From: JAENVT01 sp963773085
GTDB lineage: Bacteria > Actinomycetota > Acidimicrobiia > Acidimicrobiales > Ilumatobacteraceae
DNA: 64,000 nucleotides
Assembly: GCA_963773085.1 (NCBI GenBank)
Contig: CAVYZS010000011.1
Coordinates: 457,465-521,464 of the forward strand
Direction of reading: 5' to 3'
In this document: positions 24,763 to 34,353 of the stretch, piece after piece
Layout of the letters: each line of letters opens with the position of its first letter
Numbering within the stretch: position 1 is the first letter of the stretch
Program-made: the position numbers and the translations under genes
The notes under the pieces: model-generated
What the model was told of the DNA's origin: nothing
Database searches by the model: none
The model's input: only the letters and a program-made list of their open reading frames with translations

Positions 24763-27306
24763 ATGTTCAAGCTCACCCTGAAGAGCATCCTGGCTCGCAA
24801 GGGCCGTCTGCTGCTGACGTCGCTCGCGGTGATTCTCGGCACGTCGTTCCTGGCCGGCACCTACATCTTCTCCGACACGTTGACCAAGTCGTTCAACGAT
24901 CTGTTCGCAGACGTGTTCGACAGCACCGACGCCTATGTGCGTTCGTCGGTCGTGATCGAAGGCGATTTCGGGGCAGAGGAACGTCAGCGGATCCCTGACA
25001 CGTTGACGGCGACCGTCGCCGGGGTGCCAGGTGTGCGCACCGCCGACCCCAGTGTCTTCGGATTCGCGCGGATCGTCGGCAAGGACGGCAAGCCGGTCGG
25101 CTCCGATGGGCAAGGTCCCCCGACGTTCGGTTCCTCGATCACCGAGGACGAGTCGTTCTGGACGATCAGCGACGGTCGACTGCCCGAGAGCGGCAGCGAG
25201 GTCGTCCTCGACAAGGGCGCCGCCGACAAGGCGGACTACGTGGTCGGTGACACCGTGAAGGTGGTCGCTCAGGCAGGCTCACGCGATTTCACGTTGGTCG
25301 GCATTGCCCGTTACGGCGACGTCGACTCGCCCGGTGGTGCGACGTTCGCGATGTTCGACCTTGCTACTGCGCAGGAATTCGTCGGAAAGCCCGGCTACAT
25401 CGATGCCATCGTCGTACGCGGCGACGGCTCGATGTCGGATGCGCAACTGGCGGATTCCGTCCAGGCAGCGCTGCCGCCCGATTCGCAGACCGAGACCCTC
25501 ACCGGCGCCGAGATCACCAAGGAGAACCAGAGCGCCATCGAGGAGGGGTTGAGTTTCTTCACCATCTTCCTGACTGTGTTCTCGTTCATCGCCATGGGAG
25601 TCGCCTGTTTCGTGATCTATAACGTGTTCTCGATCACGGCGGCGCAACGCCAGCGCGAGAACGCGTTGATGCGCGCCGTTGGTGCGCAACGCCGCCAGGT
25701 CACGCGGGCGATGCTGATCGAGGCCGTCGTGGTCGGGGTCGTCGGCTCATTTCTCGGCCTGATCGCAGGCATCTTCGTGTCGTCCGCGCTGAAGTCGTTC
25801 CTGGGGGTTCTGGGCATCGACTTCCCGTCGACCGCGCTGCAACTGCTGCCACGAACGATCGTGCTCACGATCGTGCTGGGCACGCTCGTCACGGTTCTGT
25901 CCGCGGTGCTCCCGGCGTTGCGCACTGGTCGAGTTTCGCCGCTGGCGGCCATGCGTGACTCGGCGATCGAACACACCGCGGGCACCCGGAAGCGGATAGT
26001 CATCGGGCTGGTCGTGGCCGCAATCGGTGCGCTCGGCATCGTCGCCACGTTGTCGGCCGGGGCAAGCATCGCGCTGCTCGGCTTCGGGGTGATGATGGTG
26101 TGGTTCGGCGTCTTGATCCTTGGTCCTGTGCTTGCGCTCGTCGCCGCCAAGGTCATCGGCGCGCCGGTTGCCGCGGCGTTCAAGGTGACCGGCCAAATGG
26201 CTCAGGGCAACGCTTCGCGTAACCCGAAGCGCACATCACGTGCTGCGGCACCGGTGTTGATCGGGGTCGCGCTCGTCACGGCAGTGGCGCTGTTGGCGGC
26301 CACCTTGAAGGCTCAGGTCCGCGAGATCTTCGGTAAGCAGTTCGTCGGCGACTACGTGGTCAAGACCGAAAACTTCAGCGGGTTCGGTGGGCTCAGCCCC
26401 GATCTCGCCGACCAGATCAACACGCTCCCGCAGGTCGAGGCGGCGGCGGGCATCGGTGTGAAGCTCGCCGAGATCAACGGCAAGGGCGGAACCGTCACGC
26501 TCGTCGATCCGACCACCGTTGGCCAGGTCTTCGACCTGCACCTCACCAGCGGGTCGTATGCCGATCTGACGACGTCGTCGATGCTGGTCTCCGACAAGAA
26601 GCTCGAGAGCGACAACCTGAAGCTCGGCGACGTCCTCACGGTCAACCTCACCGGTCTCGGCGAGCTGCCACTCACGATCGTCGGCACGTACTCGTCCGAC
26701 GAGCTGGCCGGCAGCTATGTCCTCAATCGGGCCCTCTATGCCGACACGTCCGGCAGCTACTTCGATTTCTCCGTGTTCATCAACACTGCTGCCGGTGTCA
26801 GCGCAGCCGAGGCCGAGGCGGCTATCCAGCCACTGGTCGAGCAGTACGGATCGGGGGAGCTCCAGAGCCGCGCGCAGTACATCGACGACCAGGCAGCGTC
26901 GATCAACACCCTCCTCGCGTTGATCTACGGGATGTTGGCGTTGTCGATCGTCATCGCCGCGGTCGGCATCGTCATCACGTTGCTGCTGTCCGTCTACGAA
27001 CGGCGGAGGGAGATCGGACTGCTCCGCGCCGTCGGCATGACCCGCGGTCAGGTGCGGTCAACCGTTCGTTGGGAGAGCGTCATCACCAGCATGCTCGGTG
27101 CCGTGCTGGGTGTCATGCTCGGCTTGTTCAGCGGGTACCTGTTGGTGCTGTCGCTCCGCGACGAGGGAGTCACCGTGTTCTCCATACCCGTGTTGAGCAC
27201 GATCGTCATCCTCGTGGTGGCGTTCATTATCGGGGTGATCGCCGCGGTGATCCCTGCGCGCCGAGCCACCAAGGTCGACATCATCGAGGCGATCGCCACC
27301 ACATGA
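24763..27306 (+). CDS. FtsX-like (MacB-type) ABC permease
   Basis: An 847-residue permease from ATG 24763. An N-terminal TM segment (KGRLLLTSLAVILGTSFLAGTY) precedes a large extracytoplasmic MacB_PCD-like domain, then an FtsX block of TM helices (LTVFSFIAMGVACFVIYNVFSI, ALMRAVGAQRRQV, VVGVVGSFLGLIAGIFVS), a central pair, a second external domain, and a C-terminal FtsX block ending LLSVYERRREIGLLRAVGMTRGQV and VAFIIGVIAAVIPARRATKVD. Two FtsX blocks in one chain are typical of actinobacterial members. Its sister at 27314 is clearly a paralogue. Confidence 0.92.
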   Translation: MFKLTLKSILARKGRLLLTSLAVILGTSFLAGTYIFSDTLTKSFNDLFADVFDSTDAYVRSSVVIEGDFGAEERQRIPDTLTATVAGVPGVRTADPSVFGFARIVGKDGKPVGSDGQGPPTFGSSITEDESFWTISDGRLPESGSEVVLDKGAADKADYVVGDTVKVVAQAGSRDFTLVGIARYGDVDSPGGATFAMFDLATAQEFVGKPGYIDAIVVRGDGSMSDAQLADSVQAALPPDSQTETLTGAEITKENQSAIEEGLSFFTIFLTVFSFIAMGVACFVIYNVFSITAAQRQRENALMRAVGAQRRQVTRAMLIEAVVVGVVGSFLGLIAGIFVSSALKSFLGVLGIDFPSTALQLLPRTIVLTIVLGTLVTVLSAVLPALRTGRVSPLAAMRDSAIEHTAGTRKRIVIGLVVAAIGALGIVATLSAGASIALLGFGVMMVWFGVLILGPVLALVAAKVIGAPVAAAFKVTGQMAQGNASRNPKRTSRAAAPVLIGVALVTAVALLAATLKAQVREIFGKQFVGDYVVKTENFSGFGGLSPDLADQINTLPQVEAAAGIGVKLAEINGKGGTVTLVDPTTVGQVFDLHLTSGSYADLTTSSMLVSDKKLESDNLKLGDVLTVNLTGLGELPLTIVGTYSSDELAGSYVLNRALYADTSGSYFDFSVFINTAAGVSAAEAEAAIQPLVEQYGSGELQSRAQYIDDQAASINTLLALIYGMLALSIVIAAVGIVITLLLSVYERRREIGLLRAVGMTRGQVRSTVRWESVITSMLGAVLGVMLGLFSGYLLVLSLRDEGVTVFSIPVLSTIVILVVAFIIGVIAAVIPARRATKVDIIEAIATT

Positions 27307-27313
27307 GTGCCCA

Positions 27314-29847
27314 TTGATCCGCCTCGCGCTGCGGAGCGTGCGCGCGCGGTGGGGGCGAATGGTTCTGACTGCGCTCGCCATCGTGGCCAGCACGGCGTTC
27401 CTCAGCGGCACGTTCATCTTTCGTGACACCGTGCAGCGCACCTTCAACGCCTTGTTCGCCGACGTCTTCGAGCGCGTCGATGCGTACGTGCAGTCGTCGA
27501 ACTCGGTCGAGGGCTTCCTCGGTTTCGAGCGGCGCGATCGACTGCCGGTCGATGTCATCGACCAGGTTCGAGCCGTCGATGGTGTCGCCGACGCACAGGC
27601 CTTTGTGCAGGGTGACGCGGTGGTCATCGACAAAGACGGCAAACCCATCGAACGCCCCACGGCGCCTACGTTCGGGGCGACGGTCAACGAGGGCTCGCTG
27701 TCGGTGTGGCGGATCGCCGAGGGGCGGTTGCCGAGTGGCCCTTCGGAAGTCGCTCTCGATACCATCACCGCCGCCGACGGCGGGTTTGTGCTCGGTGACA
27801 CGGTCAAGGTCAACGCCGAGGCCGGGTCCGGCGAGTTCACCATGGTCGGAATCACCGTCTATGACAACATCGTGTCGCCAGGCAACGCCACATGGGCGCT
27901 GTTCGACGCCCCGACGGCGGAGGCGTTCGTCGCCAGGCCGGGTTTCGTCGATGCGGTCCTGGTCAAGAGCGACGGATCGGTGGGTGACGATGTGCTGGTC
28001 GGGCGGATCCAGTCCGCCCTCGACCCGAACATCGCCGAGACACTGACTTCTGCCGAGATCACCAAGCAAACGCAGACCGACATCGAACGGAGCCTCGGGT
28101 TCATCACCCTGTTCCTCGCGATCTTCTCGTTCATTGCCCTCGGTGTGGGGATGTTCGTGATCTACAACGTGTTCTCGATCACCGCCGCGCAACGTCAACG
28201 CGAGAACGCCCTGTTGCGCGCCATCGGTGCCAGTCGACGTCAGGTGACCTGGACACTGCTGATCGAATCTGCCCTCGTCGGGTTGTTCGGTTCGGTAGTT
28301 GGACTGTTCGGCGGAGTCGGTCTGGCACTCGGGATCCGCAACCTGCTCGATGCGTTCGACTACTCGATTCCGGCGCGTGGTCTCGCGTTGGAGCCCTTCA
28401 CCGTCGCGCTCGACGATCATCGCCGGTACGGGCGCCAGCCTGATCGCTGCGATCGCTCCGGCGATCGGGGCCGGCAGGGTCCCGCCTGTTGCGGCGATGG
28501 CCGATACCGCGTTCGAGCGAACGGGCTCGGTTCGTGGCCGGGTCATCGCCGCATCCGGATGTGCTGTGGTAGGCATCGGCACGATCGTGGCGGTGTTGCT
28601 CGGCGCCGACGGCATCCTGCTGGCGGTGGGCATCACATTGCTGTTCGCGGCGATGTTGCTGCTCGGTCCAGTGATGGCCCGTCCGATCGCCCGCCTGCTC
28701 GGCGCCCCAGTGCAGCGCTGGCGAGGTATCACCGGCGCGATGGCCCGGGGCAACGTGCAACGCAACCCGAAACGCACGGCGCGCACCGCCGCACCGGTAC
28801 TGATCGGAGTCGCGCTCGTCACCGGTGCCTCGGTGTTTGCCGCCTCCATCAAGGTCCAGCTGCGCCAAACGATCGGTGCCACGTTCGTAGGCGACTACGT
28901 GATCAACAGCAGCAACGGAGGCTCGCTGAGCTTCAGCCAAACATTCATCGACGATCTCAACACCCTGCCCGAAGTGGGCGCGGCCACCGGTCTCGGCTTC
29001 GTCCCGATCGCCGACGCCAACGGTGAACGTGCCGGTGGGGCAACGATCAACCCGCAGACCGCCGGTGGTTTGCTGCAGTTCGACTTCCTCCAAGGGTCGC
29101 TCGGCGCGCTCACGGCCGAGGGCATGTTGATCAGCGAGGGTGAATCCAAGCGCAAGCACTTGACTCTGGGCGACGGATTCGATGTCCGTATCGACGGCCG
29201 AATCCGCTCGTTGACGATCGAGGGGATCTACGCCACGGCCGACTTCATCCCGGCCCGCACCTACCACCGTGACACGTTCTCCGGTACCAGCCTGTCGAAC
29301 ACCGCGGGCTTCGTTTCACTGACCGCGCGCCGACGGTGTCGGCGATGGTGCCTTTCGCGCTGCGGTCGATGCACGGGTCGAGGCCTACGGCATCGGAGAG
29401 TTGCAGGATCGTGAGCAGTTCATCGACAGCCGCGCCGATCTCGTCGACCGCAGCCTGGCGTTCATCTACGGGCTGCTGGCGCTGTCGATCGTCATCGCCG
29501 TGTTCGGAATCGTCCTCACGTTGCTGCTCGCGGTGTACGAGCGCCGGCGCGAGACAGGGTTGCTGCGGGCCGTCGGGATGACCCGGGGCCAGGTGCGCAC
29601 CACGGTTCGGTGGGAGAGTGTGTTGACGTCGGTGTATGGCGCCGTTGTCGGTGTGATCATGGGTCTCGTACTGGGCTACGTCGTCATCGTCGCGTTGCGC
29701 GATCAGGGCCTGACCAAGTACTCCGTTCCGACGGCGACGATTGCGGCGATCCTGTTGATCGCCTTCGTTGTGGGCGTCGTCGCTGCCATCGTGCCGGCCT
29801 GGCGGGCGACGAAACTCGACATCCTGCGCGCCATCGCCACAGAATGA
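27314..29847 (+). CDS. FtsX-like ABC permease, paralogue of the upstream gene (two apparent frameshifts)
   Basis: Starts at TTG 27314, 7 bp after the first permease. The frame is open to ~28410 (NALLRAIGASRRQV, then LALEPFTVAL), shifts by one extra base at CTCGACGATC (28411) to TIIAGTGASLIAAIAPAIGAG, and shifts again near 29325 (ACTGACCGCGC) to ADGVGDGAFRAAVDARVEAYG, ending YERRRETGLLRAVGMTRGQV and VPAWRATKLDILRAIATE. Removing two bases gives 843 aa, against 847 in the paralogue. The exact length match and conserved coding on all three sides favour sequence error over a pseudogene. With the ATPase it would form a heterodimeric exporter. Confidence 0.85.
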
Positions 29848-29921
29848 CTGCCGTGCAACCGGTGTCGACGGAGTGATGGGTCGAGCCTGATGTGCTGTAT
29901 GGCGATGAGAGGGGCGCGTAG

Positions 29922-30344
29922 ATGGCCGGGTACTCGGGCACGCCGTTGCCGAAGAAGCTCGGAATCGTCGGTGAAGCGGTGTTCGTCGTCGTCGACCCTC
30001 CCGACGGGTTCGCTGCGACGCTCGGCGACTACGGCGACGCGGTGTGGCAGAAATCGTTGCTGGCGCCGCTCGACGTCGTCGTCGCCTTCTTCACGTCGCG
30101 ATCCAAGTTGGCCGCGGCGTGGCCGAAGTTGACCGCCGCTGCCGCTCCGGACGGTGGTGTGTGGGTGGCCTGGCCGAAGAAGTCCAGCGGCGTGACCACC
30201 GACATCACCGAAGATGTGCTGCGCGCCGACCTGCTGCCGACCGGCTGGGTCGACAACAAGGTCTGCGCGATCGACGACACGTGGAGCGGCCTGCGCTTCG
30301 TGCTGCGCAAGGAGCTGCGCCGTCCCGGCGACAAGCGCCGCTGA
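29922..30344 (+). CDS. DUF3052 family protein
   Basis: A 140-residue protein from ATG 29922. MAGYSGTPLPKKLGI, VVVDPPDGF, VVVAFFTSRSKL, GGVWVAWPKKSSGVTTDITEDVLR, and VDNKVCAIDDTWSGLRFVLRK are the conserved blocks of DUF3052, a small actinobacterial family of unknown role. It is convergent with the peroxiredoxin, with 8 bp between stops. Confidence 0.9.
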   Translation: MAGYSGTPLPKKLGIVGEAVFVVVDPPDGFAATLGDYGDAVWQKSLLAPLDVVVAFFTSRSKLAAAWPKLTAAAAPDGGVWVAWPKKSSGVTTDITEDVLRADLLPTGWVDNKVCAIDDTWSGLRFVLRKELRRPGDKRR

Positions 30345-30352
30345 GTAGTCGG

Positions 30353-30989
30353 TTACTTGTTCGGCTGCGGCAGAACTCGCAGGTAGGGCTTGATGGTCGT
30401 CCAGCCTTGCGGGAACAGCTTCTCGGCCTCTTCGTTGGTGACGGGCCCGCCGATGATCACGTCGTCGCCGTCGACCCAGTTGGCCGGCGTCGCCACCTTG
30501 TACTTCGCGGTCAGCTGCAAGCTGTCGATCACTCGCAGGATCTCGTCGAAGTTGCGACCCGGTCGAGGCCGGATACGTGATGGTCAGCTTGACCTTCTTG
30601 TCGGGGCCGATGACGAACACCGAACGAACCGTGAGCGTGTCGTTTGCGTTGGGGTGGATCATGTCGTAGAGGTCGGCAACGGCATGATCGGGGTCACCGA
30701 TCATCGGGAAATTCACCGCCGTGCCCTGCGTCTCGGCGATGTCTTCCTCCCACTTGATGTGGCTGTCGACCGGGTCGACCGAGAGGCCGATCACCTTGAC
30801 GTTGCGCTTGTCGAACTCCGACTTGATCTTGGCGACGTACCCGAGCTCGGTGGTGCACACCGGCGTGAAGTCTTTCGGATGGCTGAACAGCACCCCCCAT
30901 GAATCGCCGAGCCAATCGTGGAAATGGATTTCGCCCTGCGTGGTGGCAGCGGTGAAATCGGGAGCGGTGTCTCCGAGGCGAACGGTCAT
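30353..30989 (-). CDS. 1-Cys peroxiredoxin, Prx6 family (one apparent frameshift)
   Basis: Starts at ATG 30989 with an AGGAAC-like SD. MTVRLGDTAPDFTAATTQGEIHF and the peroxidatic site SHPKDFTPVCTTELG mark a peroxiredoxin. IGLSVDPVDSHIKWEEDI and the C-terminal ANWVDGDDVIIGGP and LFPQGWTTIKPYLR are diagnostic of the Prx6/1-Cys subgroup, which reduces hydroperoxides with an external thiol. The frame breaks at a CCC run (30558-30560 on the plus strand), where two Cs would restore TYPASTGRNFDEILRVIDSLQ. The length of 637 nt is 212 codons plus one base. A homopolymer error is the likely cause. Confidence 0.9.
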
Positions 30990-31104
30990 TGCAGGTTCCT
31001 TTGGTGTTCGAGGTGTGGTGATCAGCGTGGCTGTTGAATGCGGAACAACACTAACCAATACCCGACTATTCCGGTCAAGATTTACCAACGGGAACATGAT
31101 TCTC

Positions 31105-31134
31105 TTGACATGTGACTGTTTAGTCACATATTAT
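31105..31134 (+). promoter_or_regulatory. Promoter with internal palindromic operator for the ArsR-like gene
   Basis: A consensus -35 TTGACA (31105-31110) and -10 TATTAT (31129-31134) are separated by 18 bp that consist exactly of the inverted repeat TGTGACT-GTTT-AGTCACA (31111-31128). The start codon GTG 31141 lies 6 nt after the -10, so the mRNA should be leaderless. An operator filling the spacer is a classic autorepression layout for ArsR-family proteins. Confidence 0.8.
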
Positions 31135-31140
31135 CGAGTC

Positions 31141-31464
31141 GTGGACGACGTGTTCAAAGCGCTGGCCGACCCGACCCGACGGTCGATCCTCGACGCCCTG
31201 TTCGAACACGACGGCCAGACGGTGCAGGCGCTGTGCGATCGATTTCCGGAGATGACCAGGTTCGGGGTGATGAAGCATCTCTCGGTGCTCGAGGCCGCCA
31301 ACCTGGTCACCACCAAGCGGGTCGGGCGCACCAAGCAGCACTACCTCAACCCGATCCCGATCGGCGAGATCGCCGACCGGTGGATCAGCAAGTACGCCCA
31401 ACCATTTACCCGCGCCCTGGTTGGCCTGCGTCACGAACTCGAGCGCGGACCGATCGAGACATAG
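31141..31464 (+). CDS. ArsR-family transcriptional regulator
   Basis: A 107-residue winged-helix protein from GTG 31141. VFKALADPTRRSILDALFEHDGQTVQAL and FPEMTRFGVMKHLSVLEAANLVTTKRVGR-x-KQHYLNP match the ArsR subgroup that is paired with SRPBCC (AHSA1) proteins. No metal-binding Cys motif (ELCVCD) is present, so it probably does not sense arsenite. The gene is leaderless and preceded by its own likely operator. It is 9 bp from the SRPBCC gene. Confidence 0.92.
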   Translation: MDDVFKALADPTRRSILDALFEHDGQTVQALCDRFPEMTRFGVMKHLSVLEAANLVTTKRVGRTKQHYLNPIPIGEIADRWISKYAQPFTRALVGLRHELERGPIET

Positions 31465-31473
31465 GAGTCCACG

Positions 31474-32379
31474 ATGGCCATCACCAAGCACGTCTACCAG
31501 ATCTTCATCAAGGCCACACCGGAGCAGGTGTGGGACGCGATCGTCGAGCCGTCGTGGACACGCCGTTACTTCCATGGCACGGCGTTCGACTCACCGCCGG
31601 TCAAAGGCGAGCCATACCGAACCTCGCTGGGTGATGGCCGGCCGGCCGTCGACGGCACCATCGAAGAACTCGACAGGCCCAATCGACTGGTCATGACCTG
31701 GCACGTGCTCTACGACGCGGCGATGTCGGAGGAACCGCCGAGCCGCGTCGAATGGATCATCGAGACGGTCGGCGACGGCCTCACCCGACTCCGCCTCGAG
31801 CACGGTGACCTCGCCCGCAGCCCGTTGACCTGGGCCGGGGTGAAGGATGGTTGGGCGTACGTGCTCGACGGGTTGAAGACGGTCGTCGAGACCGGCGAGT
31901 CGCTGCCGCCGCTCATTGCCCAGTTGGCAAAGGTCGAGGATGCCGCGGGTGAGTGGCATCGGGCGCAGGGCATCGAGTGCTACAACTCGACGTGGGAGAT
32001 GATCGAAGCCGAGCGGACGCCGGAGAACGACGAGGAGATGTTGCGGCGGGCCTACGCATCGGCCTACCACTGGGCGCGCGCTGTCCGTCGAGGTCCGGCC
32101 AACGATGCCCGCGGTGCGTGGTTGTTGGCCAAGGTGCAGTTGCTCGTCGGGCAGCCGGAGCTGTCGCTCCGTTACGCCGACTTGTGCATGTCGATCTGCC
32201 AGGAGCACGGTCTCGGCGATTTCGATCTGGCCTACGCCTACGAGGCCAGGGCCCGCGCCCTGAAGGCGTTGGGCGACGACACCAGCGCAGCTCAGAGTTG
32301 GGAAACGGCGAAATCGGTTCCGATCGCCGACCCGGAGGACCAAGCGATCCTCGACGCCGACCTCGCTGTCGGGCTGTAA
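31474..32379 (+). CDS. SRPBCC (AHSA1-like) domain fused to a helical TPR-like domain
   Basis: A 301-residue protein. Residues 1-~145 form an AHSA1/START-like ligand-binding domain (KHVYQIFIKATPEQVWDAIV, RYFHGTAFDS, NRLVMTWHVLYD, GLTRLRLEHGDL, GWAYVLDGLKTVVETGE). Residues ~155-300 are helical: GEWHRAQGIECYNSTWEMIE, LRRAYASAYHWARAVRRG, WLLAKVQLLVGQPELSLRYADLCM, YAYEARARALKALGDD, a TPR-like array. SRPBCC partners of ArsR regulators are usually the first domain only. The pair may bind a hydrophobic ligand and a protein partner; the activity is unknown. Confidence 0.85.
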   Translation: MAITKHVYQIFIKATPEQVWDAIVEPSWTRRYFHGTAFDSPPVKGEPYRTSLGDGRPAVDGTIEELDRPNRLVMTWHVLYDAAMSEEPPSRVEWIIETVGDGLTRLRLEHGDLARSPLTWAGVKDGWAYVLDGLKTVVETGESLPPLIAQLAKVEDAAGEWHRAQGIECYNSTWEMIEAERTPENDEEMLRRAYASAYHWARAVRRGPANDARGAWLLAKVQLLVGQPELSLRYADLCMSICQEHGLGDFDLAYAYEARARALKALGDDTSAAQSWETAKSVPIADPEDQAILDADLAVGL

Positions 32380-32482
32380 GCAGCTGACCGGACTGGGGAA
32401 CTTCGGCTCTAGGTCGGCCGCATTCGTGCCGATACTCTGTGTGAAGGGCGGATGACAATCGTCATCACACGGAAGTACGCGC

Positions 32483-33106
32483 ATGTTCTCCACCGGTATT
32501 CATCGTCGAGGCGTTTTGGGCATCGTCGCTGCGCTGACGATCAGCATCTGCGGTCTGGCGTACGGACAGGTTCAGGCCGCAACGACCCCGACCCTGATGG
32601 CTCGGCTCGAGATCCCGGCGACTGCATTGAAGCCGGCGGTTCGACTGAGTCAATCCGGCGTGATCATGTTCCCGATCAATCCGTCACCACGGTGCGGTCT
32701 GAGCAAGACCAGCTTCGGTCAACCGCGCGTCGGCCACGTTCACGAAGGCATCGACATCATGGCCGACCAAGGCCAGGAGATCTACGCCGTCAGCAATGGT
32801 GTGCTGTCGAAGCAGACGATCGATGGTGCTGCGAACGCAGTGTCGTCCGGTAACTCGTGGCATCTGTTCTTGTCCGACGGGACGTACTACTTCTACGGCC
32901 ATCTGTCGGCGTTCGCGCCCGGATTGGTTCTCGGGTCCATTGTGACCCGAGGCCAGGTGATCGGTTACGTGGGTGACACCGGTAACGCCAACGACCTCGG
33001 GCCCGGCAACTATCACCTGCACTTCGAGGTCCACCCGAAGGGAGGGGCGGCGGTCAATCCGTTCCCGTTGCTGACGATCCCGAAGGCGTGCTCGGTCTGG
33101 CCCTGA
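32483..33106 (+). CDS. Secreted M23 (LytM) family metallopeptidase
   Basis: A 207-residue protein from ATG 32483 with a signal peptide (GVLGIVAALTISICGLAYGQVQA). The LytM zinc site is visible: H-x3-D in HVHEGIDIMA and HxH in NYHLHFEVHP. YAVSNGVLSK, YFYGHLSAF and GDTGNAND are typical M23 strands. It is a compact single-domain enzyme with no LysM or SH3, expected to cut peptide crosslinks of peptidoglycan. Confidence 0.9.
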   Translation: MFSTGIHRRGVLGIVAALTISICGLAYGQVQAATTPTLMARLEIPATALKPAVRLSQSGVIMFPINPSPRCGLSKTSFGQPRVGHVHEGIDIMADQGQEIYAVSNGVLSKQTIDGAANAVSSGNSWHLFLSDGTYYFYGHLSAFAPGLVLGSIVTRGQVIGYVGDTGNANDLGPGNYHLHFEVHPKGGAAVNPFPLLTIPKACSVWP

Positions 33107-33136
33107 CGGAATCGCCCGACGAAGTAGTCTGACGGT

Positions 33137-33448
33137 GTGAGCATTGCCGTTGCGCTCGAGGATCTGCCAGACAAGCTTGGTGAGTACCCCTGGTGCTACC
33201 TGGTCACCACCGGTGAGGAACGCCCTCACCTGCTAGCAGTGAAGCCATCCGTCGTCGAGGCCGGCCTGCGCTGCGAGACGGGGCATTCCAGCCGAGCCAA
33301 CGTCGTGCGCAACCCGCTGGTGGTGTTGATGTTCCCGCCGCCGCAGCCCGACGGCTACTCGCTGATCGTCGACGGCGAGGGGGAGGTCAACGGCGACGGA
33401 ATAGTCGTCAAGCCGACGTGGGCCGTGCTGCATCGCCCGGCGGTGTGA
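33137..33448 (+). CDS. Small FMN/F420-type split-barrel (PPOX-like) protein
   Basis: A 103-residue protein from GTG 33137. LGEYPWCYLVTTGEERPHLLAVKPSV, then TGHSSRANVVRNPLVVLMFPP and GYSLIVDGEGEVNGDGIVVKPTWAVLHRP follow the strand order of a pyridoxamine-phosphate-oxidase-like split barrel. It is at the short end of the family and may be a flavin- or F420-binding protein of unknown substrate. Convergent with the SDR gene. Confidence 0.75.
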   Translation: MSIAVALEDLPDKLGEYPWCYLVTTGEERPHLLAVKPSVVEAGLRCETGHSSRANVVRNPLVVLMFPPPQPDGYSLIVDGEGEVNGDGIVVKPTWAVLHRPAV

Positions 33449-33457
33449 AAGCCGGAC

Positions 33458-34330
33458 TCAACCAGCGATGTCGAGGCCGAACGCTGTTTTGAACGCGGCG
33501 TAGTAATCGGCGTCATCGGTGTATCGGCCCAGCGCCACCCACGCTTCGTCCGACATCGCCTGACGCCCGGCGACGATCTCGTGTCCGCCCCAGCTCACTG
33601 CGTAACGCAGCTTCGGCGTCTCGGTGGTGATTGCGTGGTGGATGAGGTGGCCGACCTCGAACGGGTCGGTGGCATGGGCGTGCCCCGTCGCGTAGAACTG
33701 GAACATGCGACGGTATTCGGCGGCGTAGGCGTCGGTGTGGTTCGGAGCGTCGATGTTCTTGGCGAAGATCGCACTCTTGGTGACACCGGGCTCGATGATG
33801 ACGACGCGGATCCCGAACGGCGCCAGTTCCTGTGCCAACCCCTCGCTGAACCCCTCGAATGCCCATTTGGACGTGACGTACGGCGATTGCGCAAGAGCGG
33901 CGATGCGCCCGGCGATGGAGGTGATGTTGACGATGGCCCCGCTGCGGCGGGCGCGCATGCCGGGCAACACCTGCTGTAGGCAACGCACCGCGCCGCACAG
34001 GTTTACGTTCATCACGTCGAGGTAGGTCGACGGGGAACATTCCTCGGCGACGGCGTTGCCACCGACGCCGGCGTTGTTGACCAACACGTCGACACGGCCG
34101 GCGGTCTCGCCGAGGATGCTCGCAAAGCCGGCGCGCACCGACTCGTCGTCGGCAACGTCGAGTTCGACGAGGTTGATCTCGACCCCACCGTCCGCCGCCA
34201 TCGCAAGCAGTTTGGCTGCCTTGTCGATACTGCGCACGGTGCCGAACACGTCGTGGCCTTGCTGGGCGAGGTGGATTGCGGTGGCGCGGCCGATGCCGCT
34301 GTTGGCGCCAGTGACGACAGAGATGGTCAT
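33458..34330 (-). CDS. Short-chain dehydrogenase/reductase
   Basis: A 290-residue classical SDR from ATG 34330. The cofactor motif is TGANSGIG, then VELDVADDESV, NNAGVGG, the catalytic Ser in IVNITSIAGR and the Tyr/Lys in SPYVTSKWAFEG, followed by IEPGVTKSAIF. An Arg in TVRS after the second beta strand suggests NADP(H). The substrate cannot be read from the sequence. Confidence 0.92.
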   Translation of the reverse strand: MTISVVTGANSGIGRATAIHLAQQGHDVFGTVRSIDKAAKLLAMAADGGVEINLVELDVADDESVRAGFASILGETAGRVDVLVNNAGVGGNAVAEECSPSTYLDVMNVNLCGAVRCLQQVLPGMRARRSGAIVNITSIAGRIAALAQSPYVTSKWAFEGFSEGLAQELAPFGIRVVIIEPGVTKSAIFAKNIDAPNHTDAYAAEYRRMFQFYATGHAHATDPFEVGHLIHHAITTETPKLRYAVSWGGHEIVAGRQAMSDEAWVALGRYTDDADYYAAFKTAFGLDIAG

Positions 34331-34353
34331 CCGGCCATGGTAAGTCGCTGCGG

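Noticed and set aside
23974..25113. Minus-strand frame of 379 codons antisense to the ABC ATPase and permease
   Set aside because: Shadow of well-conserved plus-strand genes, no domain-like sequence.
27281..28882. Minus-strand frame of 533 codons antisense to the ABC permeases
   Set aside because: High-GC shadow frame; the plus strand has conserved FtsX motifs throughout.
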